From positions 58,587,071 to 58,651,070 of the forward strand of contig OY755241.1 of the NCBI GenBank assembly GCA_963576725.1: DNA of 64,000 nucleotides. Direction: 5' to 3'. Positions 23,520-35,460 of this stretch are shown here, one piece after another (the first letter of the stretch is position 1; every line of letters starts with the position of its first letter). A program made the position numbers and the translations under genes. The notes below the pieces were generated by a model. The model ran no database searches. It was given only the letters and a program-made list of their open reading frames with translations, and was not told where the DNA came from. Source of the stretch: Azorinus chamasolen (Eukaryota > Mollusca > Bivalvia > Cardiida > Solecurtidae).

Positions 23520-23940
23520 ATTTGGGCCAAAATTATAGTTCTCAGAAGCTACACGCCTTATTCTACATGCCTCATTCTATATTCTTCATTCTATATTCTT
23601 AATTCTTATCGCTAAACGCTAAATGTTTCAACTCAAATTATTACGAAACTAACTCACCAAATACTAGCTCTGCTTGATCTGCCTCATTCTATACTCTTCA
23701 TTCTATATTCTTAATTCTTATCGCTAAACGCTAAATGTTTCAACTCAAATTATTACGAAACTAACTCACCAAATACTAGCTCTACTTGATCTCAACCCAC
23801 CAAATACTTGCTCTACTTGATCTCAGAAGCTAGCCGCCTTATTCTACATGCCTCATTCTAAATTCTTATCGCTAAATGTTTCAACTCAAATTATTACGAA
23901 ACTTACTCACACAATACTAGCTCTACTTGATGACAACGTT
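23520..23940. repeat. ~125-bp tandem repeat, about three units
   Basis: Units contain ccttattctacatgcctcattc, taattcttatcgctaaacgc, ttcaactcaaattattacgaa and actcaccaaatactagctc. Variants differ by small deletions. No coding. Confidence 0.7.
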
Positions 23941-24069
23941 AAAAGGTATTTAGTAATTGTAGAAAATCATTGTTAATCATTGAAAGTCATTGTAAGGTAA
24001 AGAATATATAGAGGATATTTGTTATTTTCTATGGAAAGCCATAGCTGTCTTATATGGGCAGTTTTCGTA

Positions 24070-24865
24070 TTATCGAACCAACATGGTAATATATAGAATC
24101 ATATTTTCAATAAATGACTTCATTTTAGCAATATATGACACCAACTTACAATATATGTAACCAAACTATGTATATATGAAACCATTATAGTAGGGTATAG
24201 GTTCGAAATTACAATATATGAAACCAAACTACATATATATAGAACGAGAACACTAATATATAGAACCAAAATGCAATATATAGATTCATAATGACATATA
24301 TGGATCAGAAACTATGCTATATGGAACTTAAATGACAATGTATAGGTTCATACCGATAAAATATGAATTGGTTATGTGCTTATATGGTACCAATATAACA
24401 ATGAATGACTTCACATTTAAATGTATGAAACCAAACAACATTTTAACCACGTTAGCATTATATGGGTTCATATTAACAGTATATGATTAGAAAATGTACT
24501 GATATTGAACCAAACTGCTATATATGGAAGGGAAATACAGTTATATTGAACCGAAACAGCAAGGTATTAAATGGTACTGTATTTATATAAAACCAAACGG
24601 ACAGTGCATGTTACCGATTTTGAATATATGAAACCAAAGTATATTTATATGGAGCCACTTTACCAATATATATGTTCATTTTACGCTTATATGAAAGCAA
24701 AATGTGTTTATATTGAACCAAAAGGTAATATATTAAAGCAACTTTCAGTGTATGGGACCATATGTACGATTTATGTAACGATAAAATGTTTGTATGAAAC
24801 CACTCGTCTATGTATGGAACCAATCGGTCAATATATGAAAGCAAAACGTCATTATATCGTCTGAT
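24070..24865. repeat. ~20-bp degenerate minisatellite, about 800 bp
   Basis: A loose repeat of aatatatgaaaccaaa(n) with a period near 20-22 bp runs the whole length. It creates open frames on both strands (24,571-24,864 plus; 24,611-24,844 minus) full of Y, M, E and P; these are not genes. Confidence 0.7.
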
Positions 24866-25009
24866 AGGACTACTTATCTCGGAGACATTTTACCTACGCA
24901 CCGGATAGTTGCTGCAGCATCTGAGCGCCAAAAGTCTGAACATTGGAGGACTCCGCTGGCATTTCGGTTCAGTATCTTATCTATCTTAAAAGGTAAATTC
25001 AAACTACTT

Positions 25010-26095
25010 ACTTAAACATCTTCTCTGGAACTACACAGCCAAGAGCTTTGATATTTGGTATGTAGTATGATATAATGGTCCTCTACAAAATTTGTTCAAA
25101 TTATGTCCCCGGGCCAAAAATGGCCCCGCCCCAGGGCTTATCAGTTTTTCATAGGAAAATCTTTAAAAATCTTCTGAAACTGTAAAGCATAGACCTTTGA
25201 TATTTGGTATGTAGCATCATCTAATGGTCCTCTACTAAGATTGTTCAAATTATGACCCCCAGGACAAAAATGGCCCCGCCCCAGGGCTTATCAGTTTTTC
25301 ATAGGAAAATTTTTAAAACTAATCTTCTCTGAAACTGTAAGGCATAGACCTTTGGTATTTGGTATGTAGCATCATCTAATGGTCCTCTACTAAGATTGTT
25401 CAAATTATGACCCCTGGGCCAAATATGGCCCCGCCCCGGGGCTTATCAGTTTTTCATAGGAAAATCTTTAAATATATTCTTCTCTAAAATTAAAAGGTAT
25501 AGACCTTTGATATGTAGCATTATTTAATCGTCCTGTACTAAGATTAATCAAAATATGACCCCGGACCAAAAATGGCCCCGCCCAAGGGCTTATCAGTTTT
25601 TCATATGAAAAGCTTTAAGAATCTTCTTCTCCAAAACTGTAAGGCAGAGACCTTTAATATTTGGTATGTAGCGCTATCTAATAGTTTTCTACCAAGATTG
25701 TTCAAATTGTGTCCCCTGGGTTGAAAACTTCCCCGCCCAAGGGCATATCAATTTTTTTTATAGGAAACTTTTTAAAAATCTTCTCTTAAACATCTTTAAA
25801 AGTCTTCTCTTAACTTGTAAGGCATAGACCTTAGATATTTGGTATGTTGCATTATCTAATAGTCCTCTACTAAGATTTTCAAATTATGAACCCCAGATCA
25901 AAATTGACCCCGCCCTGGGGCTTAACAGTTTTCATAAGAAAATCTTTAAGGTCTAGACTCTTTATATTTAGTATGTAGCATCGTCTGATGGTTTTCTACC
26001 AAGATTTTTCAAATTATGCAATCTGTCATTGAAATCATTAATCTGTTACGAACAGGTGAGCGATTAAGGGCCATCATGGCCCTCTTGTCTTTAAT
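25010..26095 (-). repeat. C153 core array, second copy, about seven units
   Basis: Same beginning after the head (ttctctggaactac...gccaagagc) and the same ending (cattaatctgttacgaacag then tgagcgattaagggccatc) as 9660-11,515, with the same order of variant units, but fewer of the near-identical middle ones. The two copies therefore descend from one array and differ by unit loss or gain. Confidence 0.8.
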
Positions 26096-26099
26096 TATC

Positions 26100-27260
26100 T
26101 CAAAATTACCAGTAATCACATGACCAGCCGGAGAATAGCAAAATTTTGAGGTGGCGCAATCTCAATCATCAGGAATATTATCATTAATATTAAGGTCGGC
26201 CACAATTTTATTATAGTTGAAAATTGTATTTCTGATGGGTTTGTTATATTTGTAGCAGATGATAGGTGGTTCTGTATTTTTAAAGTATTTAGGAACAGTG
26301 TCAATTACATTTTTGTCTCTAAAAATACTTTGGAGGTCAATAAAATCAATACCTTTATTAACAAAAGGAATTTTCACGAAGAATCTTTGGTGTTCAGATA
26401 ATTTGTCAATGTGCGGTCTGAGAACATGTAGAGTAAAGCTTTGTATCAAACCAGCCGTTCCTACGAGAGGATCTGATCTAAAAATAATTTTATCGGCTTA
26501 CTCGTCAATTTCTTTTAATGAACATATAGATAAGGAGGAAAGTATAGAAAGCATGGCATGTTTACCCGAAGTCAGGCGTAAAGTATGTAGATCAAGAAGA
26601 GTCATTTTCAAACGAGATTTTCATTTAATATTACCATTTTTGCGAATGCCATGTGACCGAGATTTGCGTTTTCTAATAGAAAAAATTGAAAAAATATCTA
26701 TATCTGGTTCTTTTGAAATATTTCCAGTCTGGTAAATATTATTCAGTCCTAAAGGAAAAGGTGTTTGCAATTTTTTGATCCAATTTAATTCAGATATAAA
26801 TCTAGCTTTCGATTTAAAGCTACTAGTAGCCTCCTTATCATATGTTATATGCTCAACAATTTGTACTGAAACATCTTTAAAAGAATGGCCAGATTTCCGA
26901 AAGTGTTGGTATAAAAAATTGTTTAGTTTACGATTTCGACACTGATATGCATGCTCACGAAATCGAGTCTTTAAAGCACGTCCTGTTTGTCCTACGTACT
27001 GTATACCGCAACTAGGCGCGTTTCAAGTTAAAACAAATAACGTTAGTAGTAGTACAATCAACGTCTGAGTTTATCTTGACATTAAAGGTTCTACCATTAA
27101 CTGTAGATTTTATAGATGAATTACAAGAAATGTTACTACAATATATGCACCTCTTAGCAAAGCACTTTTGGACATCATTTCTGTGTCTCCAGTTATACCA
27201 CAAAAGTCCAAAGTGCTATTATTGAAGAAAAGTGATTTTTTATACTTCAATGTTGATATT
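26100..27260 (-). pseudogene. Naiad-type Penelope-like element, GIY-YIG end
   Basis: On the minus strand: a Cys zinc-binding stretch (KCFAKRCIYCSN), VNGRTFNVKINSDVDC, then the GIY-YIG nuclease CGIQYVGQTGRALKTRFREH, then NNFLYQHFRKSGHSF and WIKKLQTPF. Further on come FFVKIPFVNKGIDFIDL, PPIICYKYNKPIR, a TGA, DCATSKFCYSPAGHVITG. Nuclease first and RT-linked region after is the permuted order that defines Naiads. TGA stands where Cys is expected before NAPSCGIQYVG (27,023-27,025) and at the first Cys of the CxC motif (26,162-26,164). A small frameshift near 27,030, another TGA after NGNIK and a TAA after KEIDE show decay. Confidence 0.75.
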
Positions 27261-27479
27261 GTACAAAATTCTTTAAGACACGAGCTAGGTTGTGATGATT
27301 ATATTTGAATGGATGCACAGGAAGCAAATAGATGAGGACTGAATGAAGATGAAGTACAAAATTGAGTCATGCAGGAAACACCACATACAGAACAAACGGT
27401 CGCCCGAACAGCAACACACGGAAACAGCAAATGAACATAACTATAAAAACAACAAAAGACGCGCAAAGACAAAACAAAC

Positions 27480-27880
27480 ACACACTATGGGGAAGATGGA
27501 AGCACCGCCTTGGAACGGTCAGTGACAAAAGTCACTGGGGGGGGGGGTAAACCGGTTTATGGGCGCCCAACCTTACATGGCCCAACGGACAGTTACAAAA
27601 GTCACTGGGGAGGGGTTAAACCGGGTTTTGGTGCCCCACTTATTCCATCCCCACCCTAAAAGACAAACAGTGTAAATAAACGTATCCCCTCTCCGACTAA
27701 TCTACAACAACCGCGACGTCAAATACAGTGCAGTGGTAAAGTGCATGTATAACGAAAACATTTAAGTGAACAAACTGTATCCACCTATCGCTAGTGTACT
27801 CAATGATTGAGCTGCAAACAGAGTAACTGTAGAAAAGTAATAAAGGGTACGACAAAAACGAAATAGAACTTATGAGATGA
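27480..27880 (-). repeat. interspersed repeat family B, inverted copy
   Basis: Inverse of 1912-2400: gccttggaacggtcagtgac, taaaccggttta, a second degenerate block at 27,598-27,650, then tgtaaataaacgtatcccc, tccgactaatctacaacaacc and cactagtgta-like words. Confidence 0.6.
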
Positions 27881-28242
27881 GTATTCAGCAGTTCTTTCAA
27901 AATGAAAATAATGACATAAACTTGGAACTCAAGGTTTCACTGAATTTGGTGAAGACTGCGACCTTTGCCAAAATCTAAACAAGAGCTCCATGTCGTCGTA
28001 TGAGTATTACAACGTTATATGTCCATTTTGTAAACAAATAGAGTTTTATATACCATTGGAAAGCTTATTTCAAGAGCCATCTCCTAGTGCAAACCATATG
28101 TTAAATGTAGCTTTCTATTTGAAGTTATCGCCAGTATTACAGTTCTATCTCCATTTTTAACGTTATGTTGAGTCTTACAATGATCTATGTCCAATGAACC
28201 AGTCAATTATTTCCATTTGATCACGTGACAGAATTTTCCAAA

Positions 28243-28280
28243 ATGGCTGCGCCCTGCAAGTTTGTCCAGACACTGTCCAG
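28243..28280 (+). CDS. possible 5' coding exon (very short)
   Basis: A start codon in good context (aaaATGG) is followed by twelve codons (MAAPCKFVQTLS) and a textbook donor, CCAG|gtaaat, at 28,280. It lies between repeats. No matching downstream exon was found before family A at 28,557. It could be the first exon of a host gene continuing through the repeats, or chance. Confidence 0.2.
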
Positions 28281-28556
28281 GTAAATACGATTTATGTGAA
28301 TTTTATTCTTGTTTAGTGAAAAATATTTAGTTTAAATACAAAAAAAGGATTACCTACTGTTGCATGGCTGAATATTTTGTCGTAGACAAGTTTCATTATA
28401 AGCTGTATCTAGTGAAAATTGAGCTAGAAATCTGATTTCCTCCAGTCTGTTGGTTCCGTTTTGGCGCAAACATGACAGTGTATTATGATAGGGCTCCATG
28501 CTTTTATCAAAACTAGATCTATTTAAGGTTTCTAAATTTCTATACAAACTTTTAAA

Positions 28557-28918
28557 TGGAAAAGTAGTAAAGTCAAGCAGGCAAAGCCACATACAAGACG
28601 CAACCACCACCAAAACACCGGTAGACAGCATGACACACACACACCCAAACGCACTCACACACGAAATGAACACAGAAAACACCAAAAGACACACAAGAAC
28701 CAGAGACGAACGTTCCACACATGAACAAAATCACAAGCACAAAGACGCAAGGCAAACAAAAGGAAGGTTGACAAAGAGAGAACCGCCTTGGTACGGTCAG
28801 TAGCAAAAACACCACTGGGGGTTTAAACCGGTTTACGGACGTCCTAACCTCACACTTCTCTCAAAGTCACCCTAGCTTTACAAATAGTGTAAATTAAGGT
28901 ATCCCCGCTGGACTTACC
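28557..28918 (+). repeat. interspersed repeat family A, best copy
   Basis: Complete-looking copy from ggaaaagtagtaaagtcaag to aaattaaggtatccccgc, with the palindrome taaaccggttta and ccttggtacggtcag. ORFs on both strands are repeat readings. Confidence 0.7.
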
Positions 28919-30655
28919 CACAACATAGAGACGATGAACACAGGACAACATGTAAAACATAGTATAATAACTGTGGCAATCCGTCAAATATGTACTCAAT
29001 GACTTTGCTGAAGTCAGAGCACCTGCAGGTAAGCCGTTAAGGGCACGACAGGGAAAATGTAATACATGAGTCTGGTAAGCTCATCCTGTATCCAAGTTTA
29101 AGAGTATACCATCATAAAGTTACTATTGACATAACATGATCACATTAGAAAATATGTGGCTGTTTCGTTTGCGAGAAATCAGATTTCTCACTGAGGCTGC
29201 TCTCTATTCAACAGGACTGTTTTTATTCAACAAAATCTAGTCGAGAAAAGATGCAAGTGCCTACGTCATGTAATTATGACGACATTGCACCAAACACCAA
29301 TTACATTTAACTTTCGGATTGATTTATTAACGTCCCTGTAACTTTTAATGACAGTTTGAATTTTCAAGTTAAGTCGGACCAGTCCATTTTCAAGTAGTTA
29401 GGGGTGTTTAAACAATATAATTGTAACATGACAAATGATGCAGACCCTAGTCAGAGGGCTTCATCGGGAGGGGAGGTCTCTGATCAGTTTATGCACTGTT
29501 TGTATAGGGCAATCATATTCTTAACAGATACACCGTTTCTAAATGACGAGATTTGCATAGGGCAATCATATTCTTAACAGATACACCGTTCCTAAATGAT
29601 GAGTAATGGGAGACCGGGGCTAGTTGGTACATGTTTAACATTTTGTGCATTTTTTCATCTAATTTGGAAAAAACAGAAAAAACAATGGTACAATTCTGAG
29701 AATACTAAAATTACTTTAGATAGAAACTTTGAGAATTGTGTCTTAGATCGTCAAGTTTTTGATTTGTAAAATTTGTGTATTTCAGATTTGAGTATTCGTC
29801 TCAAATCTAACCCATAAAAAGCCAGAGAACTTAAAAGCTTTATAAATTGGGGACCAGGTGAATCGAAAACTTTTTTGTTACATTCAAAGTGTCTGTTTAA
29901 ACCCTTCATTGCCAAGCCAGACTACATTCGCATTTGCAAACAGTTTGGACCCAGATCAAACAAAGCGTAGCATGGCGTCCAAGCTGATTTTCAACCATAT
30001 CAGGGTTTCACAATTAAGAGATGCAAAAAAATGTTTCACAAGTCAAAAATGCAAAAAGAAATATTTAAATTTTATTTAAAAAGAGAAGCAAACTTAAACA
30101 TTACGCGAATATGGCAGAATATACCGAGATAGGCGGTTAAATACATCAGCGTGGCATCGAAAGGGTTAAAGTAAGCTGAAGCTAAAGCCGCGGTCACATT
30201 TACGGTCACGCACGTAGTTGACCGTAGTTCATTTGTACGTAGTTAACCGTTAATTAGGAAAAAGGTTCGAAGTAGGGTCACGTTTAACTACGTACAAAAT
30301 GATCAGGGTTAACTACGTTAAACTACAGCCAAGTAGGGTCAGCTACGATCAGCTAGTGTCTACTACGTTCATTCATTCATTAGCATATGTGCTGTACCAT
30401 CTAGCCCCATGTATCAACTAGCCCTAGTCTCCCGACTTGTCGTTAGGGTTGAAGTGTTAAAAAGGATATCTACAGGGAACTCACAGTGTCGCTTATTTGT
30501 TTCAGATGAGATGCCGGACAATATATTGGTGGCAATACTAAGAAAACTCCATCTCCTTGAACTTCTGCAGGCTGTTTACAGAACATGTAAAAATAATTGT
30601 ACCTGCTGTAAGCGTAATTAACATCTTTTGTTAAGATTGTTCAAGAGTTAAATAA
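28919..30655. other. no gene confirmed; duplicated segment and a short Cys-rich reading
   Basis: A block (catagggcaatcatattcttaac, then agatacaccgtt) is repeated at about 29,510 and 29,560. At 30,180-30,370 a low-complexity run of TACG/CTACGT words occurs. At about 30,506-30,621 a splice-like ttgtttcag precedes MPDNILVAILRKLHLLELLQ and a short TCKNNCTCCKRN tail; unsupported as a gene. Confidence 0.35.
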
Positions 30656-30659
30656 TACA

Positions 30660-30925
30660 TGGAAAAGTAGTAAAGTCAAGCAGGCAAAGCCACATACAAG
30701 ACGCAACCACCACCAAAACACCGACAGACAGCATGACACACACACACGAAATGAACATAGAAAACACCAAAAGACACACAAGAACCAGAGACAAACGCCT
30801 TGGCACGGTCAGTAGCAAACACACCACTGGGGGTTTAAACCGGTTTACAGACGTCCTAACCTCACACTTCTCTCAAAGTCACCCTAGCTTTACAAATATT
30901 GTAAATAAAGGTATCCCCGCTGGAC
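30660..30925 (+). repeat. family A copy with internal deletion
   Basis: Same 5' edge and 3' edge as 28,557-28,918 but lacking about 100 bp of the CA-rich middle. It lies between two copies of a ~55-bp direct repeat (tacctgctgtaagcgtaa.taacat, 30,600 and 31,059). Confidence 0.65.
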
Positions 30926-32080
30926 TTTCCCACAACATAGACGACATGAAATGCAAAGTACGGTGTAAAGGTATATACAGTTTATTGTTTTTGAAAGTTA
31001 TGACATGCTTATTGTGTGCAATTTAATAGGCTTAAATTCCAAATGATGTTTTGTGTTACCTGCTGTAAGCGTAACTAACATGTTTTGTTAAGATTGTTCA
31101 AGAGTTTAAATGTTACAATTTATTTTTATGACAGTTATAACATGGTTATTGGTGTGCTAGGCTAAAAACCCTAAAATGCATATGTATAAAGCAGGTGTCT
31201 GCTGAAAACGAAGCCACGCAATACTAAGTCATTCGGATGAGACTTTGTAAACCAAAATCCGATGTATCAGTGTTTTACCAGCCACAAAAACCAAGCCCAA
31301 TCTTTAAGAAGCATTCTTATTTAGTGCTTACTTTGATCCTGCTTTAAGACTTCTTTTATGACCATTATAGAGGAACTCTACTGTTGTCTATAAGACGTAT
31401 CTTTACACTCGTATTTATAGCATTGTCAAAGTAGTCTAGTTGCTTATGTCCAATTTTAGGCAAATCGTTACTGGCTGGATTAAGTTGCATTTGCAGTCTA
31501 TAATCAAAATAATTGGGGGTGCCCGACTTGGCTACCCTAGTTATGTCAAAATCCAAGATGCCCGCTATAGCACCATGCGTTTGATAAAAACACCCATATT
31601 TGTCAGTTTCCCTGAATAAAATTGCCTACAAATTTATAAAAAGAACACAAAGGTTGCATCATAACATATTTGGATCTATTTGGCCCATTAATTGTATGAT
31701 CTTATACAAAAAAAACTAAATTTATAAAAATCTCATTAAAAGGTGCAGTTCTAGGACTGGTCGGCCCGGTGTCAGGATAATGTGACTGGGTGGGGTGCCC
31801 TTGCCATGTGCCCGCGGCAGGGCTATTTCAGTGAGGCAGCACTATAACTTGCTTCCGGTAAGCAAACAAAAGCTTTAAAATATCATTTGATTCTGATTTT
31901 ATGAATATTTGTTTAAATTCCATCCCCAATAATGACTCATATCTGTGAATATGCAAACAAACTTGATCAGATAATTAAATTAGCTATCAAATCAATAATC
32001 AGAAGGTTATAGTAGCTGTCAAAACTAGACTTATGGGCATTATCATACACTTCTATGGTATACTGTGACACATTTTTAAA
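30926..32080. other. no gene seen
   Basis: Open frame 31,365-31,556 (minus) has no recognisable domain. About 31,740-31,870 has a short GC-rich block (ggtcggcccggtgtcagg ... ccatgtgcccgcggcagg) out of keeping with its surroundings, possibly a repeat edge. Confidence 0.4.
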
Positions 32081-32296
32081 CCATTGTGATAACTAGAGTA
32101 TTTGCTCCTTAGGAGCAACAGTTACTGCCCTGTTTATCACATTAATTTCAAAACTGTTTTCTATTTAATTTTACTTTTCTGTTGATTTATTCATATATTT
32201 TTTGTTTAAAATAGTCCCTGAGATAAAAGTTGACCAAAAAAGCTATAACATACACTGTGAACCATTTATCCCTATAGTAATACAAATGATAATGTT

Positions 32297-32515
32297 TAAC
32301 CCAATCCCTCCCTTTGATGCCTGTGTAAAAGTCACTTTTTGAAAACATTGTGAAAAATAGAGCATTTTCTATATATGAACAAGTATGCTGTTTTTCACAG
32401 TTTTTTCAAAATTAATTGATTCTGAAATACTCCTTTTCTCTAGTTAGTTTCCCTTACCAGTATATTTGTTCCAATGAGTTTGGTTAAAAATATAGCCCAT
32501 GAGGGAAAGGGTTAA
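32297..32515. repeat. piggyBac-like MITE
   Basis: TTAACCCAATCCCTCCC at the left and GAGGGAAAGGGTTAA at the right. The interior shares cattgtga.aa.agagcat with the MITE at 6522. A partial relative lies at 32,080-32,160. Confidence 0.55.
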
Positions 32516-33538
32516 ATACACTGAGAATGAAAAACATATTCAATTAACTTGTACAGATATTATATTAAGCCATTTTACTATCTGGAGATTCACTTCTTAA
32601 ATATGCCTTTCTCTGCCTTCGCAAACACAGTAGACCCTGTTCTGTTTGCTTCTTTATGAGCAGTCTAATCAGGATCTGCTCCATTTGCTTAAAGAGTTGT
32701 ATCAATACGACTCTACAGTGTCTGCCATAGCCAACAAATCCTGTGTTTATATGTCATTGTATATAAAAAAATTTTTTAACCCTTTACTCCATGCAATTTT
32801 ATGTAAGAAATACTGACATCATGAATACCAAGAAGATTATTACATGTAGTTATAATAGCACATGGACACAGGATATTTTGGCCATGATTGAGACTGTAGA
32901 ATCATATCTATGTTTTATCATAAGCAAACAGAGCAGACCCAGATCAGATGACAATTGGAAGAAAGGTGTATTTATTGAGTAAAGGATTGATGCTGTTTTT
33001 TTCCTCAGATGAATATTCATAGATTAAAAGGATGAGATTATTGAAAATACTTTTTTTCTTTATCAGTAATGCTATGATCTTATCTTTCCAATAGAGAATA
33101 GGGAATGCTCTGTTTGCTTGTATATAACTTTACAGTAAAAATGTCATCTGCTACAAAGCTAAAAAGAAATGTTTTAAAAAGTGTCACACAGTTACAGTTG
33201 ACATATAAATTGTTAATAATCATATTACAGCTTTCAACAACTGAACATAAAATATACACATGTGTATATAAAAATCCAGACAGGAAATGTGGAACTATAA
33301 ATAGTAGAACCCCACTAATGTTAAGTACTACTTAATGAATCAACATATGGTAACTGTCTTTATAAGCAGGTGGCTGTTTAATGCAGGATAATGTAATGCA
33401 GAAATGTCATACAGGAGTTTTCTGCATTAAACAGGCATCAGTTTCTGCCACTCAGAAGTATGACCCTTTTGGTTGTCACAATGGGCATTTACACTTTACA
33501 GCATAGTAGATAATATATATATTTGTATGATTTTACAG
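32516..33538. other. MITE debris; no gene seen
   Basis: Fragments with aaacacagtagaccctg / gcaaacagagcagacccagatc occur at about 32,625 and 32,925, and a palindromic aatgcag...ctgcatt block at about 33,380-33,425. Open frames at 32,791-32,982 and 33,105-33,335 have no recognisable content. Confidence 0.4.
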
Positions 33539-33767
33539 GTGTTTACACAAGTCTGGTGGTTACCTGCCTTTCAGGCCAGAAAAATGTGTGCAAGTAGTGG
33601 TGGCATGCATGAAACTGCATAACATGTGCATGGATATGGGTGTTCCAGTACCAGAACATATTGAAAATGATCCAGGAGATGATGAAAACCAAGAACTTCA
33701 GAACTTTCAGAACAATAATGGAAATAACTTCCGTGAACAACTGATTGAAATGTTTAGGCCTGTGTAA
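33539..33767 (+). CDS. HARBI1-like (PIF/Harbinger) nuclease, last exon
   Basis: After a good acceptor (ttttacag|G) an open exon of 76 codons reads CLHKSGGYLPFRPEKCVQVV, VACMKLHNMCMDMGVPVP, a D/E/N/Q-rich stretch, FREQLIEMFRPV and a TAA. CLHKSGG.L.F.P.K...V..AC..LHN is the C-terminal signature of Harbinger transposase-derived nucleases (DDE_4 fold). The exon has no frameshift or stop. I found no upstream exons carrying the catalytic residues, so this may be a remnant or the end of a gene whose 5' part is lost. It converges with the Myb/SANT gene at 34.7-38.5 kb, its usual partner. Confidence 0.6.
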
Positions 33768-34199
33768 TTTTTTATGACCACACTTATATTGTCAAGTCTC
33801 TTAGGCTGTCTGACAAAGAGTGTAGATCCAAACAGACTACCAAATAAATTATACATTTTATAGAAATTAAATGGGAGTCATATGTTTTTGACTTTTGACC
33901 AAGGGCTTACTTATTACAAGTGTGAATGTATCATCAAACGAAGTGTCAGATACCAAGCAGACCTTCAGTTTACCTTGACCTGTGATCTCGAGGTCAAATG
34001 TATGTAATTTAAAATGAAATTATTGTCGGGCCTGAACATTTTTGTTCTTTTACCTATGCCTTAGACTTTTGACAGGTGAATGGATCATGATGTGGCCAAT
34101 CAAAATTACTTTAATTCTGATAAATGATAAACCATGCAGACATGGACTAGTCTGTATCAGAGATGTGGTAATTGGTATGGGTAAACACTGTACATGTAT

Positions 34200-34379
34200 T
34201 TAACCCTTTCCTTCATATAAATGCCTTTTTATGCTCTTCAAACAGATTAGACCCAGATCAGACAGCTTATGTAGAAACTGTTTAATCAGGTATGCTCTGT
34301 TTGCTTGTGGAATTATGTAGATCTGATCATACAGTTTTTGACAAGATAAGATAAAAAAAATGCATTCATTTTAAATGCA
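34200..34379. repeat. piggyBac-like MITE, degraded
   Basis: ttaaccctttccttcatataaatgcc, then gattagacccagatcagacag; it abuts the better copy that starts at 34,380. Confidence 0.45.
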
Positions 34380-34634
34380 TTAACCCTTTCCCTGTTCTAT
34401 GTTTATTCCGAATTTTATTACCTACTGAATATTTGCTAAACATACATTTGTAGTTATAAAGAAATGCGGAAAGCAGGGCATTGTAGACATTTTAGAAAGT
34501 AAAGAAACAGATTTATCAAATTATAATAACAAACAGAGCAGACCATGATCAGACGGCTCATAAAGCAGCCGTCTTATCTGGGTCTACTCTGTTTGCAGAT
34601 GCGTGAAAACATGCTTATATGAGGGGAAGGGTTA
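34380..34634. repeat. piggyBac-like MITE
   Basis: taaccctttccctgttc at the left, gaggggaagggtta at the right. It contains gcagaccatgatcagacgg and its imperfect complement ccgtcttatctgggtctac as a stem. Confidence 0.6.
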
Positions 34635-34749
34635 CACTTATAACATACATCAAGTAAATGTGCATGGTGCAATTATTCTTGCATAAATATGGAATAGGGA
34701 AAGGGTTAATTAGGCCAGTTGTACCAGTGAGTCACCCACATGTATATAA

Positions 34750-35000
34750 TTATGATTCAGTTTTTGACAATTTGATGACTGGTGATACACTCATGATGTC
34801 TGAGTCTAAAAAATTGCAGTTTGGATTTTCAGACAAACTTTGGGCAATTGAATTCAGTATTTCATTAGTTTCTTGATGTTGTTGTGATCGTCTTTTTTCT
34901 TGTTGTTTCAAAAATTTGAGTTTTTCTTTTTTCAACTGTAGAAATTCTTTCTTCAATCTAAACTTGTCTTCTTCAAGTTTTAGCAGTTGCTGTGTACAGT
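34750..35000 (-). CDS. probable 3' coding part of the Myb/SANT-like gene (coiled coil)
   Basis: Open minus-strand frame reading QQLLKLEEDKFRLKKEFLQL, then KKEKLKFLKQQEKRRSQQHQ and a TGA-terminated S/D-rich tail. It is a strongly charged, heptad-like coiled coil, the usual C-terminus of Myb/SANT-like Harbinger partners. A plausible acceptor (ctgtacacag|CAA) exists, but its phase does not join the upstream exon ending at 35,461, so an exon is missing from my model or the gene is broken here. Confidence 0.45.
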
Positions 35001-35460
35001 GTGTGGCAGATGTAAAATTGTTAAATTTGTTATTTATTCTGGTTCTTCTGAATCAACAATTTCAGTGCTGTTAGTTTCGAAAATTGAATACTGCTTAAGA
35101 AGAGGAAATTGAAAAAACAGTCAGTATATAGCCAATAATTTGTACTGAATAGGATTATTCCAACTAAAACTTGTCCAATAGAACCTGCCTAACCCTTTAC
35201 CTCATGTAAACATTTGTTTATGCATTTGCAAGCAGAGTAGACTCGGATCAGACGGCTCCTAATGCATGTCAAAAGTAATACAGGCATATCCTGTAGGAAC
35301 TTTCTGCATTGCTTTTGCTCTGCATTAAGCAGCCACTTGCTTTTTAAGAGACATGTGTCCAATCAAAATAAGGTTACTTAATTCAGGTTCTTCTGTATAC
35401 AGAGTATAGTTCTGCTCTTGGTTCTAAACAATTATGATCAGTAAGAATCAAATGCTTAAC

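Noticed and set aside
30409..30621. 70-residue Cys-containing ORF as a zinc-binding protein
   Set aside because: The start codon lies in low-complexity sequence, and the Cys cluster is too short to support a fold.
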